Shown here piece by piece: positions 36,697 to 45,866 of a DNA stretch of 60,017 nucleotides (within the stretch, counting starts at the first letter, position 1; each line of letters opens with the position of its first letter). This DNA comes from Eubacterium sp. GTDB taxonomy: Bacteria > Bacillota > Clostridia > Lachnospirales > Lachnospiraceae. Under the pieces are notes generated by a model. It made no database searches, was not told where the DNA came from, and worked only from the letters and a program-made list of their open reading frames with translations. The translations under genes and the position numbers were made by a program. The stretch spans positions 1 through 60,017 of the forward strand of contig JAETSX010000028.1 of NCBI GenBank assembly GCA_021769425.1, read 5' to 3'.

Positions 36697-37740
36697 CTAT
36701 TCTGTATAAAAACGATAAATTGTTTTCGTATTAAATGTCTCTCCCGCTTTTACAAGAGAAGATGGGAAATTCTTCTGATTTACTGCATTGGGGTAAAATT
36801 GAGATTCCAGGCAGAACCCGCATCTGTTACAGTAAACCGCCCCACCCTTTCCAGTCTGATCGCCGATGAAGTTTCCTGCGTAAAACTGTACGCCGCAGCA
36901 CTCGGTAGATGCCTCCATGGCAATTCCCGTTTCTTCACAGTAAGCTCTTGCCATTATTTTCATTTCTCCCGGTGTTTCGCTGAGCACATAATTGTGATCA
37001 TAGCCGCCTGCAAACTTCAGTTGCTCAAAATCCGCCCCAATGTCCTGCCCAATGGCTTTCCTGTTCCTGAAATCCATCGGCGTTCCCTCAACCGGTGCAA
37101 TCTCTCCGGTGGGAATGGCTTTCTGATCCTTTACCGGAGTGTAGAATTCTGCCAGAATCTGCAGTTTCTGATTCTCAACTGACCCGCTGTTATGGCCGCC
37201 CAGATTAAAGTAAGAATGATTGGTAAAATTCATGACAGTTGTTTTATCTGCTTTTCCCTGATAGGAAATCTCCACTGCATTTTCCTCCGTCAGAGTATAG
37301 GTAACCTCCACTTCCAGATTTCCCGGAAATCCCTGCTCTTCCTCTGTGCTCAAATGATAAAAGGTAATGCTGTTTTCCGTATGCCCCTTCACTTCCCACA
37401 GTACTCCTTCAAATCCATTAGGACCGCTGTGCAGGTTATGCCCGCCTTCGTTGGGTGTAAGCTGATACTCTTTTCCCTCTATCATAACCCTGGCATTTTC
37501 GATCCGGTTTCCGTTTCTTCCCACCGTCGCGCCGAAATAACAGGTATGGTTCTCATATTCTGACGCCGTATCATACCCCAGCGCCACATCCCGCATGGTT
37601 CCTTTCCTGTCCGGCACCAGCAGAGACACCAGCGTTGCGCCGTGATCCGATACTTTCATCACTCCATGATTTGAATTCTCAAATATGTACAGTGATGTTT
37701 CTTCTCCTTTACGATTCTTTCCAAATGATAGTGTCTGCAT
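36697..37740 (-). CDS. galM: Aldose 1-epimerase (mutarotase)
   Basis: The 347-residue beta-sandwich enzyme interconverts alpha and beta anomers of hexoses. It has GRNGNRIENARV, the histidine-containing GGHNLHSGPNGFEGVLW, NHSYFNLGG with the second histidine, and the catalytic glutamate near ASTECCGVQFYAGN. The start at 37740 (MQTLSFG) follows AGGAGG by 7 bases. An upstream in-frame ATG is unsupported. Confidence 0.92.
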   Translation of the reverse strand: MQTLSFGKNRKGEETSLYIFENSNHGVMKVSDHGATLVSLLVPDRKGTMRDVALGYDTASEYENHTCYFGATVGRNGNRIENARVMIEGKEYQLTPNEGGHNLHSGPNGFEGVLWEVKGHTENSITFYHLSTEEEQGFPGNLEVEVTYTLTEENAVEISYQGKADKTTVMNFTNHSYFNLGGHNSGSVENQKLQILAEFYTPVKDQKAIPTGEIAPVEGTPMDFRNRKAIGQDIGADFEQLKFAGGYDHNYVLSETPGEMKIMARAYCEETGIAMEASTECCGVQFYAGNFIGDQTGKGGAVYCNRCGFCLESQFYPNAVNQKNFPSSLVKAGETFNTKTIYRFYTE

Positions 37741-37819
37741 AATGTTTCCTCCTCCATATTTAAACAGGTGATGATTTGCCTGTGCCCGGCGCAATTTATT
37801 TTACCCATAATCTACCGTC

Positions 37820-38647
37820 TTAGTTCATAGATTCCGCAATCAGTTTATCTGATTTCAGAATATGGTTGGACAGCCATCCAAACAGAAACTCCACCAGTTC
37901 TTCCAGGTATTTCTGCTGATTTTGGTCCACTTGATCCAAATCAATCTCTTCTAACTTGGAGATAAATGCCTGATGCGCCATTTTCTGCGCTTTAATCCCC
38001 GGATACTGAATGCTCTCCATAAACTCTTCTTCATCCTGAAAATGTTCACTGGTATAATTCTTCAATTTTTCCAAAATTCCCACAATTTCATCGTATTTAT
38101 CATGCAGAAGTTCCGCCTTCACCAGCTTATCTGCATCCCCGATGATTTCAAACAATGTCTCATGTTCCCCATCAATCAGGGGAATTCCCGTCATATATTT
38201 TTCCGTGAATACGCAGGGTTCCTCATTCTCTCTCCACTCCTCCAGAGAAGGCATTTTTCCAATCAGGATATCACTGCTTAAAATATGATGATACAGCCAG
38301 CGCACCAGATACTCCAGCAATTCTTCAAGCATTTCATGCTGTTTTTCCAGTTCATCAATACTTGAGAAATCCAGCACATTAATCTTCTCCCGAAACGCTG
38401 CATGCTGCTTCTTCTGCCGTTCCAGCTCCGGATCATTGATAGCCGCCATGTACGCTTCCTCATTAAAAAAATGAGTATCCGCATACCCCTTCAATTCCTC
38501 CATCACTTCCCGCACCTGATGATATTTATCCTGAAGCAAATCATTGTGCAATAATTCCATAGTTCGATTGATCAACTCAAACAGCCTTTCATGCTCTGCA
38601 TCAATCTGTTCGATTCCGGTCAGACAATCCTCTGTAAATTTGTACAT
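37820..38647 (-). CDS. Tandem-domain bacteriohemerythrin
   Basis: The 275-residue protein consists of two hemerythrin domains in tandem (about 1-130 and 140-275). Each has the pattern for a di-iron site: an initial His (DAEHERLFELI; DGEHETLFEII), HFFNEEAYM or HFQDEEEFM, a QHAAF/AHQAF histidine, and LYHHILSSD or LSNHILKSD. Hemerythrins bind O2 or protect iron enzymes. Single-domain forms are usual in bacteria, so the fusion is notable. AGGAGA precedes the ATG. Confidence 0.9.
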   Translation of the reverse strand: MYKFTEDCLTGIEQIDAEHERLFELINRTMELLHNDLLQDKYHQVREVMEELKGYADTHFFNEEAYMAAINDPELERQKKQHAAFREKINVLDFSSIDELEKQHEMLEELLEYLVRWLYHHILSSDILIGKMPSLEEWRENEEPCVFTEKYMTGIPLIDGEHETLFEIIGDADKLVKAELLHDKYDEIVGILEKLKNYTSEHFQDEEEFMESIQYPGIKAQKMAHQAFISKLEEIDLDQVDQNQQKYLEELVEFLFGWLSNHILKSDKLIAESMN

Positions 38648-38690
38648 GTTCTATCTCCTTTCTGTTATTTGCCCAAATATTCCCCCGATA

Positions 38691-38784
38691 TTATACTCAC
38701 GAGCAAACTTATTTGCCAAATCATTTGCTTTTTCCGCAAAGCTATGAAAAACTTGTCAGCAAATGATTTCGCTCACGGGTATAT
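38691..38784. repeat. R2 palindromic element, copy 2
   Basis: This is the inverse-orientation copy of 27026-27120, with ends TTATACTCACGAGCAAACTT and CGCTCACGGGTATA and the inner TTTTTCCGCAAAGCTATG. It lies 43 bases upstream of the hemerythrin gene. Confidence 0.9.
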
Positions 38785-38918
38785 GTCCGCTAAGCATTTT
38801 CTATTATACCACACCTTTCCAAAAAAGAAACAGAATCAGCCCTTTTTTCAGTCCTGTATTTATAACAATTTAACCTTTGGCTTTACTGTTACAGAATCTG
38901 CCCATTCCAAATCGCCTA

Positions 38919-39002
38919 AGCGAGAGCAGATTCCCTCCTGACCAAAATTACACATTCTCACGGACTTTGCAGCCAGGGCAAAGCCCTGGACTGAACTGTT
39001 GC
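38919..39002 (-). repeat. R4 dispersed repeat, copy 2
   Basis: The reverse complement starts GCAACAGTTCAGTCCAGG and contains GCTGCAAAGTCCGT and AGGGAATC, aligned with 2861-2945. The stem CCAGGGC/GCCCTGG is specific to this copy. Apart from this, R2 and R3, the gene-free stretch 38648-39349 shows nothing I recognise. Confidence 0.75.
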
Positions 39003-39037
39003 CTGCACTTTTAGACACTGCCCTGCCGGGCAACATT

Positions 39038-39118
39038 TATTACCCCGGCGGTTAAATATTGCAACATTTTACCTGCCCAAATCTTCATCTGCTGCGATAT
39101 TTAACCGCCGGAGCAATA
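39038..39118. repeat. R3 palindromic element, copy 2 (81 bp)
   Basis: The ends TATTACCCCGGCGGTTAAAT and, on the other strand, TATTGCTCCGGCGGTTAAAT enclose the same core (GCAGCAGATG, GATTTGGGCA) as copy 1, in inverse orientation and with the same length. Confidence 0.88.
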
Positions 39119-39349
39119 CTTGACTATCAGGAATCAAAAGCATATAATGTGCCATAAGAAACCTTTTCCAAGGAGCCTCCGGAATTTGCGGCCAGAGCTG
39201 CGCACGCTGCTGTGCTGTCCACACAGGCCCAGAACTCCACGGCGGGCTCCGTGCATCCGCCAAAGGCTCACAGGAAATCCCTTTTATTCAGGGGAACGCC
39301 GAATGGCATGTTATAACAAAAATTTCATTTCCAGAAAGGACGGAATACT

Positions 39350-39586
39350 ATGGCAGGAATCAATCCTACGCAGCTTTTTCAATTAATGGGAGCATGGCAG
39401 AAGTTCACTGCAAACCATCCCAAATTTCCTAAATTTCTAAAGGCAGTGGCAGCGGAAGGCATTCAGGAAAATACGATTATTGAAGTCAGCGTCACCACAC
39501 CGGAAGGCAAAACCTACTGTTCCAATTTAAAAATTACGCAGTCTGATCTGGATTTGCTGGAAGAATTCAAACATATTTCATCGTAG
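39350..39586 (+). CDS. Small conserved-looking protein of unknown function
   Basis: The 78-residue soluble protein starts MAGINPTQLFQLMGAWQKFT and has a helical N-terminal half and a strand-rich second half (TIIEVSVTTPEGKTYCSNLK). I recognise no domain. AAAGGA lies 8-10 bases before the ATG and a terminator follows at 39696, so expression as a single gene is likely. Confidence 0.65.
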   Translation: MAGINPTQLFQLMGAWQKFTANHPKFPKFLKAVAAEGIQENTIIEVSVTTPEGKTYCSNLKITQSDLDLLEEFKHISS

Positions 39587-39695
39587 TTCATGCAACAACG
39601 GCGATGGCAGGTATTCTTGAAAGGCATATCAGCACCCTGCCTGGAATATCTTACGCATATTCAAAAACAGACTGCCCCATAAAGGAAATATCCTG

Positions 39696-39746
39696 CAGGA
39701 TATGGGAATATATTGTTCTGAAAACCCCATATCCTGTATTTTTATT
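39696..39746 (+). terminator. Terminator after the small gene, facing secA
   Basis: CAGGATATGGG (39696-39706) and CCCATATCCTG (39726-39736) form an 11-bp stem followed by TATTTTTATT on the plus strand. The convergent secA gene may use the same hairpin. The sequence resembles the stem of the dhaLMK terminator. Confidence 0.75.
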
Positions 39747-39776
39747 CCTGTATGTGACAGTCTTTTCTGATATCTT

Positions 39777-42341
39777 TTATTTTCTGCCGCAGCATTGTTT
39801 GTATTTCTTGCCGCTTCCGCACGGGCAGGGATCATTGGGATATACCTTAGCATTCTCCCGTTTCTTGGGACCCTTCTGCAGGGAATCATCCCGATTGGTT
39901 CCCGTTACCTTTGCCACCTGCTCACGCTCTACCTTCTGTTCAATTCTCACATGGAACAAAAGCCGCACCGTATCTTCCTGGATATTGGCAATCATGCCGT
40001 CAAACATGTCATAGCCGCTCATTTTATATTCCACCAGAGGGTCACGCTGTCCGTATGCCTGCAGGCCGATCCCCTGCCGAAGCTGATCCATATCGTCAAT
40101 ATGATCCATCCACTTCCGGTCAATGACTTTTAAAAGCACCATACGCTCTAACTCACGCACTGCCTCCGGCTCCGGAAACTCTGCTTCTTTCATCTCATAA
40201 GCCTTCACAGCCTGCTCTTTCAGACGGTGCTTTAATTCATTGGCCTGAATTCCCTTTACCTCTTCCGGCGTCACCGGCTTTAAGGGAATAATAGGAATCA
40301 AAAGCTGATTCAGCTCATTCAAATCCCATTCTCCGCTGTCCTGATCCGCAGAAATACAGGTATCCACCGTATTCTCTACCCGGTCTGTAATCATCTTATA
40401 AATTACGTCCCGCATGCTTTCTCCGTCTAACACACGGCGGCGTTCTGCATAGATAATCTCCCTCTGCTCGTTCATGACCTGGTCATATTCCAGCAGATTC
40501 TTACGGATTCCAAAGTTATTGCTCTCAATCTTCATCTGAGCTTTCTCAATAGCGCTGGTAAGCATCTTATGCTGAATCTGTTCATTCTCCGGCACGCCCA
40601 GAGCATTAAACATACCCATCAGCTTCTCGGAACCAAACAAACGCATCAGATCATCTTCCAGAGAAATGAAAAACTGGGATTCTCCCGGGTCTCCCTGACG
40701 TCCGGAACGTCCCCGGAGCTGATTGTCAATACGCCTGGATTCATGGCGTTCCGTACCGATAATTTTCAGTCCCCCGACAGCCTTAGCGTCTTCGTCCAAC
40801 TTAATATCCGTACCGCGGCCCGCCATATTAGTGGCAATGGTAACGGCCCCGTGCTGTCCTGCTTCCGCTACAATCTCAGCCTCCAGCTCATGGAACTTGG
40901 CATTCAGAACCTTGTGCTGAATGCCCCGCTTCTTCAGCATTCCGCTGATTAATTCGGAAGTCTCAATGGTAATGGTTCCCACCAGAACCGGCTGCCCTTT
41001 TGCGTGGGCTATTTCAATTTCTTCCACTACAGCATGGAATTTCTCTTTCTTGGTCTTATATACAGCATCCTGCAGATCCTTGCGGATCACCGGCATATTG
41101 GTAGGAATCTCAATAACATCCATTCCGTAAATATCCCGGAATTCTTTTTCTTCCGTCAATGCAGTACCTGTCATGCCGGCTTTCTTATCATATTTATTAA
41201 AGAAATTCTGGAACGTGATATTGGCAAGGGTTCTGCTCTCCCGCTTTACCTTTACATGCTCTTTTGCTTCAATCGCCTGATGCAAACCGTCCGAATAGCG
41301 TCTTCCCGGCATAATACGTCCGGTAAATTCATCTACAATCAGCACTTTCTCGTCCTGCACCACATAGTCCTGATCCCGGAACATCAGGTTGTGGGCGCGG
41401 AGTGCAAGGATCACATTATGCTGAATCTCCAGATTCTCCGCATCGGCAAGATTCTCAATCCTGAAAAAGTGTTCTACCTTCTTCACGCCTTCCGCCGTAA
41501 GATTAACCACTTTATCTTTTTCATTGACAATGAAGTCTCCCGTCTCTTCCTGTTCCACTCCCATCAGGGCGTCCATCTTGGAGAATTCCGGCATATCTTC
41601 TCCCCGGACCAGCTGCCTTGCCAGAATATCGCAGGCTTCATACAGACTGGTGGATTTCCCGCTTTGGCCGGAAATAATCAACGGAGTACGGGCTTCGTCA
41701 ATCAATACGGAGTCTACCTCGTCGATTATGGCGTAATGCAAATCACGCTGTACCAGCTGTTCCTTATAGATCACCATATTGTCACGAAGATAATCAAATC
41801 CCAACTCGTTGTTGGTAACATAAGTAATATCGCAATTGTAAGCTTCCCGGCGTTCATCATTATCCATGGAATTCAGTACCACGCCTACGGTCAGGCCGAG
41901 AAATTCATGCACTTTTCCCATCCACTCCGCATCGCGGTGAGCCAGATAATCATTGACCGTAACAACGTGGACGCCTTTCCCCTCCAATGCATTCAGATAA
42001 GCCGGCAGGGTGGATACCAATGTTTTTCCTTCACCGGTCTTCATTTCTGCAATACGGCCCTGGTGAAGAATCACACCGCCGATTAACTGTACGCGGTAAT
42101 GCTCCATTCCAAGGGTACGTCTTGCCGCTTCCCGCACCACTGCATAAGCTTCCGGAAGAATTCCGTCCAGAGTTTCCCCTTCTTCCAGTCTCTTTTTGAA
42201 CTCTTTCGTCTTGCCTTTCAATTCCTCTTCGGGCATCTCCATCATTGCCGGGCGGTAGGATTCAATCTTATCTATAATAGAATTAATCCTCTTCAGCTCC
42301 CGCTCGCTGTGAGTCCCGAATACTTTATTCATAATACCCAT
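39777..42341 (-). CDS. secA: Protein translocase subunit SecA
   Basis: This is the 854-residue ATPase motor of the Sec pathway. Walker A is in [11 protein letters not shown], Walker B at [15 protein letters not shown], and motifs for the second RecA-like domain include [13 protein letters not shown] and [10 protein letters not shown]. The extreme C-terminus is the zinc-binding SEC-C motif [17 protein letters not shown], which contacts ribosomes and chaperones. Length and order fit the main SecA1 form. AGGAGC precedes the ATG. Confidence 0.97.
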   Translation of the reverse strand: MGIMNKVFGTHSERELKRINSIIDKIESYRPAMMEMPEEELKGKTKEFKKRLEEGETLDGILPEAYAVVREAARRTLGMEHYRVQLIGGVILHQGRIAEMKTGEGKTLVSTLPAYLNALEGKGVHVVTVNDYLAHRDAEWMGKVHEFLGLTVGVVLNSMDNDERREAYNCDITYVTNNELGFDYLRDNMVIYKEQLVQRDLHYAIIDEVDSVLIDEARTPLIISGQSGKSTSLYEACDILARQLVRGEDMPEFSKMDALMGVEQEETGDFIVNEKDKVVNLTAEGVKKVEHFFRIENLADAENLEIQHNVILALRAHNLMFRDQDYVVQDEKVLIVDEFTGRIMPGRRYSDGLHQAIEAKEHVKVKRESRTLANITFQNFFNKYDKKAGMTGTALTEEKEFRDIYGMDVIEIPTNMPVIRKDLQDAVYKTKKEKFHAVVEEIEIAHAKGQPVLVGTITIETSELISGMLKKRGIQHKVLNAKFHELEAEIVAEAGQHGAVTIATNMAGRGTDIKLDEDAKAVGGLKIIGTERHESRRIDNQLRGRSGRQGDPGESQFFISLEDDLMRLFGSEKLMGMFNALGVPENEQIQHKMLTSAIEKAQMKIESNNFGIRKNLLEYDQVMNEQREIIYAERRRVLDGESMRDVIYKMITDRVENTVDTCISADQDSGEWDLNELNQLLIPIIPLKPVTPEEVKGIQANELKHRLKEQAVKAYEMKEAEFPEPEAVRELERMVLLKVIDRKWMDHIDDMDQLRQGIGLQAYGQRDPLVEYKMSGYDMFDGMIANIQEDTVRLLFHVRIEQKVEREQVAKVTGTNRDDSLQKGPKKRENAKVYPNDPCPCGSGKKYKQCCGRK

Positions 42342-42597
42342 ATACTATGCTCCTGTTTTCATTTCAGCAGAAAAACCGCCGTCGATTCTATTCCGTTTAT
42401 GCGGACAACTTCTTATATTGTACCACTGAATGATTTGATTCACAATACTTAATCCCATGAACGATTTATGAATTTTTTATGAAATCCACTTTCCCTGCAG
42501 TTTTATTTATGTTATACTTTCTGTATTCTTTATGGATTTTCAAAATAAATTTCCATAATTCTTACTGCAAAACTTACTGCAAAAGGAGAGGAATCAA

Positions 42598-42855
42598 ATG
42601 AGCTATGTTTATAAGACCAGAGGAACCTGTTCCACATTAATTGAAGTTGAGTTAGAAGGCAATGTTGTCAAGGATGTGAAATTTACCGGCGGCTGCAACG
42701 GCAATCTGCAAGCCATTCCCAAATTGGTGGAAGGCCTTACAGTAGAGCAGGTAGAGGAAAAAATCGGCGGCATTTCCTGCAACGGCCGGCCAACCTCCTG
42801 CGGAGATCAGCTTGCCAAAGCCTGCCGTGCGGCTTATGAAGCTTCTTTGAACTGA
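42598..42855 (+). CDS. TSCPD domain protein (four-Cys TIGR03905-like)
   Basis: The 85-residue protein has conserved cysteines in RGTCSTLIEV, FTGGCNGN, ISCNGRPTSCGDQ and KACRAA. The pattern matches small TSCPD proteins, a domain also found at the end of B12-dependent ribonucleotide reductases. A metal-binding or redox role is plausible, not shown. AGGAG lies 9 bases before the ATG. It is a single gene followed by a strong hairpin. Confidence 0.85.
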   Translation: MSYVYKTRGTCSTLIEVELEGNVVKDVKFTGGCNGNLQAIPKLVEGLTVEQVEEKIGGISCNGRPTSCGDQLAKACRAAYEASLN

Positions 42856-42888
42856 AAGTTTAGGACAATTACATCAGAAAGCCTGTAA

Positions 42889-42932
42889 AACAGCCAGCCA
42901 TTTCCGAATTCTGCGGACAATGGCCGGCTGTT
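42889..42932 (+). terminator. Hairpin after the TSCPD gene
   Basis: AACAGCCAGCCAT (42889-42901) pairs with ATGGCCGGCTGTT (42920-42932) with one mismatch. The closing CTGTT runs straight into the first R1 unit of locus C. No clear T run follows. Confidence 0.55.
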
Positions 42933-43082
42933 ACTGGGTAAGTCTTCAACTTCCATGGTAGGATGGCCATGCGGCCTGCCGGACGGAAGGCTGAGCAAAA
43001 TGGGGTACTAGGTAAGTCTCAGCCTTCCATAGCAGGATGGCCATGCGGCCTGCCGCACGATAGGTTAAGCATGATGGAGGTT
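42931..43082. repeat. R1 repeat, locus C (two units)
   Basis: Units start TTACTGGGTAAGTCTTCAAC at 42931 and TACTAGGTAAGTCTCAGCCT at about 43006, each 75-76 bases, with the intact core GGATGGCCATGCGGCC. A third start, TTACTATTA, follows at 43082. These units are the most diverged in the first hairpin, where changes on both sides keep it paired. Confidence 0.92.
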
Positions 43083-43241
43083 TACTATTACTCCTCTAAG
43101 CCCATCCCTGTTCCTGCCTTTATAGTGGGCTCCTGACATCCCCTCTTCTTATCTTTTCCTTCGAATTTTCAGAATATTTTGCTGCTTATTTATATAATTT
43201 CAATTATAAGTACGTTTAATAAAAATTTTTAAAAATAATTG

Positions 43242-43270
43242 TTGACATTTTAGATTTTATTAGATATAAT
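43242..43270 (+). promoter_or_regulatory. Perfect sigma-A promoter before a gene-free stretch
   Basis: TTGACA (43242-43247) and TATAAT (43265-43270) are exactly 17 bases apart in AT-rich surroundings. No protein gene of credible length follows for 800 bases. Confidence 0.85.
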
Positions 43271-43277
43271 AAACTCA

Positions 43278-43975
43278 ACAAAACAAAAGAAACACAACTT
43301 CAAGAAAAGGAGGTACGGGCCATTGGGAAAGACATGAAACATCTCTTAATTTAAGAAAGCGAGGTATGGACCACCAAAATATTAAATGAACTACTCTCAA
43401 ATTGACATCAAGGTACAAACGTAATAGTTAGAATTAAATTTTCTTCGTAAAAGAATTTTGAAACTGCAGAGAGCGGAAGTTGAATTTTAAAACAGTGAAA
43501 TTTTTTAGATGTTTAGGCAGAAGTTACATTTTCGGAATGGGAAATTATAATAAGGTTATTATCCAACTTGATAGTATTTGAAGTTTAATATTAGCAGACG
43601 TGATAACATCCGACCTTATATTTTCGGAATGGGAAGATGGAAAAATCTCCAGTAGCAGATATTAAGTTTTCTGATAAGGAATTTAAGCAAGCGCTTGGCA
43701 GATGGATAAGTTCAGAACAAAGTAATTTAATATCAGGCAGAAATCAAGAGGATTTTCAAAAGAAGCCCTGAATCAGCAATCAAAAGAAAACAGTGTATGA
43801 TATTCCAGTAGGATACGTTCAATATATGGATACATACCATCGCATTCAGAGGTAGCAAAATTTCCAGAGAAATGAATTAAGATTTCAGAAAGAATGAGGT
43901 AAGAGTCCCATGGACAGCATAGTATAGAAGGCTGCATCAGATGATATTGATATCGGTGCAGCCTTTTAATTTTGT
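43278..43975 (+). ncRNA. Candidate structured non-coding RNA of about 690 nt
   Basis: The stretch lies between a perfect promoter and a strong terminator and is purine-rich and AT-rich, with stop codons in all frames. The longest plausible frame, at 43637, has 44 codons. Internal order is visible. The 16-mer ATTTTCGGAATGGGAA occurs at 43528 and 43620 and flanks a stem (ATAAGGT with ACCTTAT; GTTAT with GATAAC). GAGGTACGGGCCA (43310), GAGGTATGGACCA (43361) and GAGGTAAGAGTCCCA (43896) are related. I recognise no known RNA class. A decayed mobile gene is the main alternative. Confidence 0.45.
43928..43975 (+). terminator. Strong intrinsic terminator
   Basis: AAGGCTGCATC (43928-43938) pairs with GGTGCAGCCTT (43955-43965), followed by TTTTAATTTT. 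It ends the transcription unit that starts near 43278. Confidence 0.85.
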
Positions 43976-44085
43976 AAAATTCTGTGTTTCGCAGCCGGTT
44001 TTCTCATCCCCGTCCGCTGGGGAAATGGCAAAGTCTCTCTCGTATTACCCACTTGAAATACCTTGCCGTTTCGCTGAGAATGATT

Positions 44086-45528
44086 TTAGTATGCTTTTCC
44101 CCAGTAAACCAGTTTATGGGCAGGTTTTCCGCAGCAAACGCACACATCAGAAACCGCTTCCTGATCCTCTAACGGCATGCATCTTGAAGTCGCTGTGGTA
44201 TCCTCTTTAATCTTATTCTCACATTCCTCATCCCCGCACCACATAGCGCGTATAAACCCAGGCTTGTGTTCCACTGCATCCTTAAATTCATCATAAGACG
44301 TTACATCTGTAATATGAGATTCCTGATGCTTCTTTGCCCGTTCAAACATCTCTTTCTGGATCGTTTTTAACAGCTTTGCGGCAACTGCTGCGGCCTCTTC
44401 GATTGGACACTCTGTTTTTTCTCTGGTATCCCGGCGCACCAGCACACACTTTCCTGCTTCTATATCCTTTGGTCCAAGTTCCACGCGGATTGGGATTCCT
44501 CTCATTTCCTGTTCTGAGAATTTCCATCCGGGGCTCTTTTCACTGTCATCCATTTTTACCCGGATTCCTGCCTGTGCCAGCATATCTTTTACTTCTGACG
44601 CTTTGTCCAGAACTCCCTCCTTATGCTGCTGAATGGGAATGACCATAACCTGAACCGGCGCGATCGCAGGAGGCAGCGACAATCCGGAATCGTCTCCATG
44701 CACCATAATAATTGCCCCGATCAAACGGGTCGTCATTCCCCAGGAAGTCTGGTGAACATACTGCAGCTTATTATCCTTATCCGTATACTGAATGCCGAAA
44801 GCCCTTGCAAAGCCATCTCCAAAATTATGGCTGGTGCCGGACTGCAGCGCTTTTCCGTCATGCATCAGGGCCTCGATGGTATAGGTGGCTTCTGCCCCTG
44901 CAAATTTCTCTTTGTCCGTTTTTCTCCCACGAATCACAGGCATTGCCAAAACTTCCTCACAGAAATCTGCATACAGATGCAGCATCTGCCGGGTCCTTTC
45001 CTCTGCTTCCTCTGCCGTTGCATGAGCGGTATGCCCTTCCTGCCACAGAAATTCTCTGGAACGCAGAAACGGCCTTGTTTCTTTTTCCCAGCGGACTACC
45101 GAGCACCACTGGTTATAACATTTCGGCAAGTCGCGGTAGGACTGGATGTCGTTGGCATAAAAGTCACAGAATAATGTTTCTGATGTGGGTCTGACACACA
45201 TCCGCTCCCGCAGGGGATTCAAACCGCCATGGGTCACCCATGCCACTTCCGGCGCAAACCCTTCTACGTGATCTTTTTCTTTCTGCAGCAAACTTTCCGG
45301 AATAAACATGGGCATGTATACGTTTTCCACTCCAGTTTCCTTAAACCTGCGATCCAATTCTTTCTGAATATTTTCCCAGATGGCATAGCCCGCAGGTTTA
45401 ATCACCATGCATCCCTTTACACTGGAATAATCAATTAATTCTGCTTTTTTTACCACGTCTGTGTACCACTGCGCAAAATCCACATCCATGGATGTTATGG
45501 ATTCCACTAACTTTTTGTCCTTTGCCAT
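44086..45528 (-). CDS. proS: Prolyl-tRNA synthetase (archaeal/eukaryotic-like type)
   Basis: The 480-residue class II synthetase charges tRNA-Pro. It lacks the editing insertion of the long bacterial form and has the C-terminal cysteine-containing zinc-type domain ([27 protein letters not shown]) of the ProS3 type. Motif 2 is visible around [20 protein letters not shown] with [13 protein letters not shown] 45528 follows AGGAGG by 8 bases. A longer frame runs into the leader. A T-box riboswitch upstream controls it. Confidence 0.95.
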   Translation of the reverse strand: MAKDKKLVESITSMDVDFAQWYTDVVKKAELIDYSSVKGCMVIKPAGYAIWENIQKELDRRFKETGVENVYMPMFIPESLLQKEKDHVEGFAPEVAWVTHGGLNPLRERMCVRPTSETLFCDFYANDIQSYRDLPKCYNQWCSVVRWEKETRPFLRSREFLWQEGHTAHATAEEAEERTRQMLHLYADFCEEVLAMPVIRGRKTDKEKFAGAEATYTIEALMHDGKALQSGTSHNFGDGFARAFGIQYTDKDNKLQYVHQTSWGMTTRLIGAIIMVHGDDSGLSLPPAIAPVQVMVIPIQQHKEGVLDKASEVKDMLAQAGIRVKMDDSEKSPGWKFSEQEMRGIPIRVELGPKDIEAGKCVLVRRDTREKTECPIEEAAAVAAKLLKTIQKEMFERAKKHQESHITDVTSYDEFKDAVEHKPGFIRAMWCGDEECENKIKEDTTATSRCMPLEDQEAVSDVCVCCGKPAHKLVYWGKAY

Positions 45529-45582
45529 AATTCCTTCCTCCTTTACTGATACGTTTTTTTCTGTTCCTTCCTCTTTCCGATA

Positions 45583-45862
45583 TACCAAAAAGCCGGACAT
45601 CCAAATCCCAATAGGGACCGGACATCCGGCGGTACCACCCTGATTAACAACCTCTCGTCATTCTCTCAACTGCCCTAACGCGGCTTCACGTCGTATTTTC
45701 GTACGCGGCTCCAAGGCGGGTTCCAGATATTCGTATGGGAAATCTCTCACCAGTGATTTCTTCTCTGTGCATCTTCCTGTCTGTACTGATCCTTTTCTTC
45801 GCCAGTTTACCATATATGATTCTGCCTTCAATTCTGCATTCAGGCATCCTTATGCTAAGGGC
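45583..45862 (-). promoter_or_regulatory. T-box riboswitch upstream of proS
   Basis: On the minus strand the leader contains the T-box core AGGGTGGTACCGCCGG. A terminator stem built from GCCGGA and TCCGGC follows, then TTTTT before the start codon. Upstream lies a long region able to form Stem I. Uncharged tRNA-Pro should stabilise the antiterminator and allow expression. I could not place the specifier codon with certainty. The 5' limit is approximate. Confidence 0.9.
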
Positions 45863-45866
45863 TATT

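Noticed and set aside
43637-43771. 44-codon gene in the 43 kb transcription unit
   Set aside because: GGGAAG touches the start codon, the peptide resembles nothing, and it covers a small part of the transcript. A very small protein is not excluded.
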